IMG/VR virus record: IMGVR_UViG_3300028840_002150
Span: 1 to 64,000 of that record
DNA from: a virus
DNA length: 64,000 nt
Direction: 5' to 3' (one strand)
The notes under the pieces were generated by a model. The model saw only the letters and a list, made by a program, of their open reading frames with translations, was not told the DNA's origin and did not search any database. This document shows, one piece after another, positions 62,288-64,000 of this stretch (position 1 is its first letter; the number at the start of each line of letters is the position of its first letter). The translations under genes and the position numbers were made by a program.

Positions 62288-64000
62288 ATGCCGGTTGACA
62301 TTCCGCTCTTGAAAGCCCTCCAGCGTCGCGCATCTCTGAGGCTGTTGGAAACGTGGTCCGGGAACCGCGGCGGGGATACCGTAGTCGCCGAAGAGGAACG
62401 CTGGATTACCACCGACAACGGGAAGCGGATGAAGATTGACGACTCCGGCAAGATTACCGCCGGTCCTGGGGCGGGGATGAACATCTCCGATTTTGGCAAG
62501 CACGGCCCGAGCGGCAAAAAGTCTCAAGCGGCAAGTGGTGGCGACAAGCCGCTGGACGTGGATAAGTCCGGCGATGAACTGGCCGCGGACCGCAAAGCCA
62601 AGCTGATGCAAGCGTTTCGCAAAAACGCCGGCGACGATGGGGGCGAGGCCGCGCCTGCCGAGCGGGCAAGCCAGGCGGCTACGCGGGGCAATGACGAAGG
62701 GTTGAAATCCGGAGAGCAACTAGCCGCAGACCGCAAGGCGAAACTTCAGCAGGCGTTCAAAGCGCAGCAGGACATCGCCCGAGCATCGGCCAACAAGCAA
62801 AGCAAGATTGACGGCGCCCGCCGTTCGTCGCCCGGCGATACGGAGCCGGTGGTTCGCGATACGTACAAGGCCGCGGAAACCCTGGAAAAGTTGGCTCCCG
62901 GCACTACCACCAAACAGGCCGCGCAAATGTCCGGGGCCCCGGATGAAGCGGTGGTGGATCTAAGCCAAGCCAAAGGCGGCGCGGTCCGGTACCATGCGAT
63001 GGATGACCGGTTCGAGGCAACCGGCACCATCCGCCGCGCGGAAGATGGCAAACTCGAGGTCCGCTACGATCGGCTAAGTATCCTGCCCGATGCCCGCGGG
63101 ACCGGGTTCGGCGCCGAGCTGTTGAACAATCAGGTACACGCTGCGGAAAAAAGCGGGGTGTCTCGGATCCGCGTCGAGGCCGTGGGCAACTATATGGAAA
63201 ACGATCTACGGAACGGCTACTACGCGTTTCCCCGCATGGGGTTCGACGGCGACTTGCCGGGCGATTGGAAAGGCCAGATGGAAGCCAACGGCGCGATGGG
63301 GGACGCTTTGCCGGCGGACCTGCAAAACGCCACCAAGGTTTCGGACCTGATGAAAACGCCGCAAGGGCGGGAGGCGTGGAAAAAGTACGGCTTCCCGATG
63401 GAGCTAACCTTGGACACCACTCCAGGTTCCCAGGGCCGCAAGGTGTTTGACGCCTACTACCAAAGCGGCGACCGCAAGGGGACGGATCTGAAGGTGGAAT
63501 CCGCGCCGCCACGAGAAATGCCGCTCATGGAAGAGGGGCAGGAAGTACCGGAACCGGGGGACGATGAGCGGGAGGTGGACATCGATCTCGGCATTGACGA
63601 CGACGAAGACATCTTCGCCGAAATCTGGGATACGCTCGAAGACGACGCGGAGCCTGACGCAGAACCCGGCGAGGGGACCGTCACCGAGGCCGCCGACAAG
63701 TACGCCGATGTGGACCTGACGCCGACTAAGGGGATGCAGGCAGCGGCCAGAAATGGCGTGGAGCGGCATGAAAACGGCGAGACGGGCGACGGGCTGAAAC
63801 CGGAGACCGTATCCCGAGCTAACCGGATTGCACGCGGCGAGCGGCTTACCCCCGAGCACGTCCGCGAAATGTCCGGCTGGTTCGCGCGGCACGGCAAGGA
63901 CAAGCAGGAACCCGGCACCCCTTGGTATGCCGCGTGGCAGCTTTGGGGCGGCAACGCGGGGGAATCCTGGAGCAAGGACAAGTCCGCGGAATTGGACCGC
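62288..64000 (+). CDS. Head-assembly polyprotein-like gene, 5' part (GNAT-like segment)
   Basis: 571 codons to the window edge with no stop; the gene continues outside. Residues ~39-70 repeat the portal-tail module (WITTDNGKRMKIDDSGKITA). ELAADRKAKLMQAF and QLAADRKAKLQQAF are an internal duplication. SILPDARGTGFGAELLNN plus RIRVEAVGNY and YYAFPRMGFDG look like GNAT motif A/B. Near the edge, MSGWFARHGKDKQEPGTPWY and AAWQLWGGNAGESW is a motif often found in phage portal/maturation proteins. Possibly a maturation protease or scaffold with accessory domains outside the window. Confidence 0.65.
   Translation, partial: MPVDIPLLKALQRRASLRLLETWSGNRGGDTVVAEEERWITTDNGKRMKIDDSGKITAGPGAGMNISDFGKHGPSGKKSQAASGGDKPLDVDKSGDELAADRKAKLMQAFRKNAGDDGGEAAPAERASQAATRGNDEGLKSGEQLAADRKAKLQQAFKAQQDIARASANKQSKIDGARRSSPGDTEPVVRDTYKAAETLEKLAPGTTTKQAAQMSGAPDEAVVDLSQAKGGAVRYHAMDDRFEATGTIRRAEDGKLEVRYDRLSILPDARGTGFGAELLNNQVHAAEKSGVSRIRVEAVGNYMENDLRNGYYAFPRMGFDGDLPGDWKGQMEANGAMGDALPADLQNATKVSDLMKTPQGREAWKKYGFPMELTLDTTPGSQGRKVFDAYYQSGDRKGTDLKVESAPPREMPLMEEGQEVPEPGDDEREVDIDLGIDDDEDIFAEIWDTLEDDAEPDAEPGEGTVTEAADKYADVDLTPTKGMQAAARNGVERHENGETGDGLKPETVSRANRIARGERLTPEHVREMSGWFARHGKDKQEPGTPWYAAWQLWGGNAGESWSKDKSAELDR

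Noticed and set aside
1-64000. Single-subunit phage RNA polymerase to explain the repeated promoters
   Set aside because: No protein of that size or with its mot; only a sigma factor is found. It could still lie outside the window.

Overview
The window is a nearly continuous stretch of temperate tailed-phage DNA, GC-rich, with no recognisable host housekeeping gene. The most likely host is a planctomycete. The evidence is a tyrosine integrase of the type common in planctomycetes (SGQAR / YLGKWGTPES N-terminus), a DUF1580-like excisionase/MerR protein, and Cys-rich N-terminal modules like those on planctomycete glycosyltransferases. Head genes run off the right edge and tail genes enter from the left edge. 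This suggests that a circularly permuted genome was opened between portal/maturation and tail genes, so that capsid and most tail genes lie outside the window. No lysis gene is recognised.

Layout. (1) 1-5.8 kb: virion genes, comprising an FCCH-like tail protein, a tail-hub-like protein and a 899-aa Cys-rich virion protein. (2) 5.8-10.1 kb: a translationally coupled glycan-modification module, comprising a zinc-ribbon/DUF5672/radical-SAM/glycosyltransferase fusion, a SAM methyltransferase and a PAPS-type sulfotransferase. (3) 10.1-18.8 kb: small accessory genes, with a deoxyribosyltransferase-like protein, a DpdA/TGT-like protein, a phage metallopeptidase, a SEC-C protein, a metallophosphoesterase and a DNA methyltransferase. 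(4) 18.8-23 kb: integration and lysogeny control, with a putative att site, a minus-strand integrase, minus-strand genes, palindromic operators and a divergent promoter pair. (5) 23-31.7 kb: recombination and replication, with a PD-(D/E)XK exonuclease, RecT-like annealase, SMC/RecF-like ATPase, sigma factor and DUF1064 nuclease. (6) 31.7-48.9 kb: a cassette region of very short genes. Many carry their own copy of one repeated promoter-like element, and some end in their own terminator. (7) 48.9-64 kb: a ParB-methyltransferase, large terminase, more methyltransferases, and a portal protein fused to HAD and RelA/SpoT-like domains.

Two non-coding signal families organise expression. The first occurs 21 times: CCGATATT-N5-AATATCGG-N12-GAATAAC, a palindrome followed at an invariant distance by GAATAAC. 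In the typical cassettes the A/C-rich leader puts the start codon 35-47 nt downstream. The phage-encoded sigma factor (29767-30501) and several small DNA-binding proteins are candidate partners. The second occurs four times: a sigma-70-like promoter TTGCnn-N17-TAGAGATCCC. Two copies precede late genes (34868, 58105), one precedes a small gene leading into the metallophosphoesterase, and one is followed only by a strong terminator, suggesting a ~200-nt non-coding RNA. Genes are packed with ATGA/GTGA overlaps, and most starts have GGAG-type ribosome sites. All functional calls were made by reading motifs; no database search was run.
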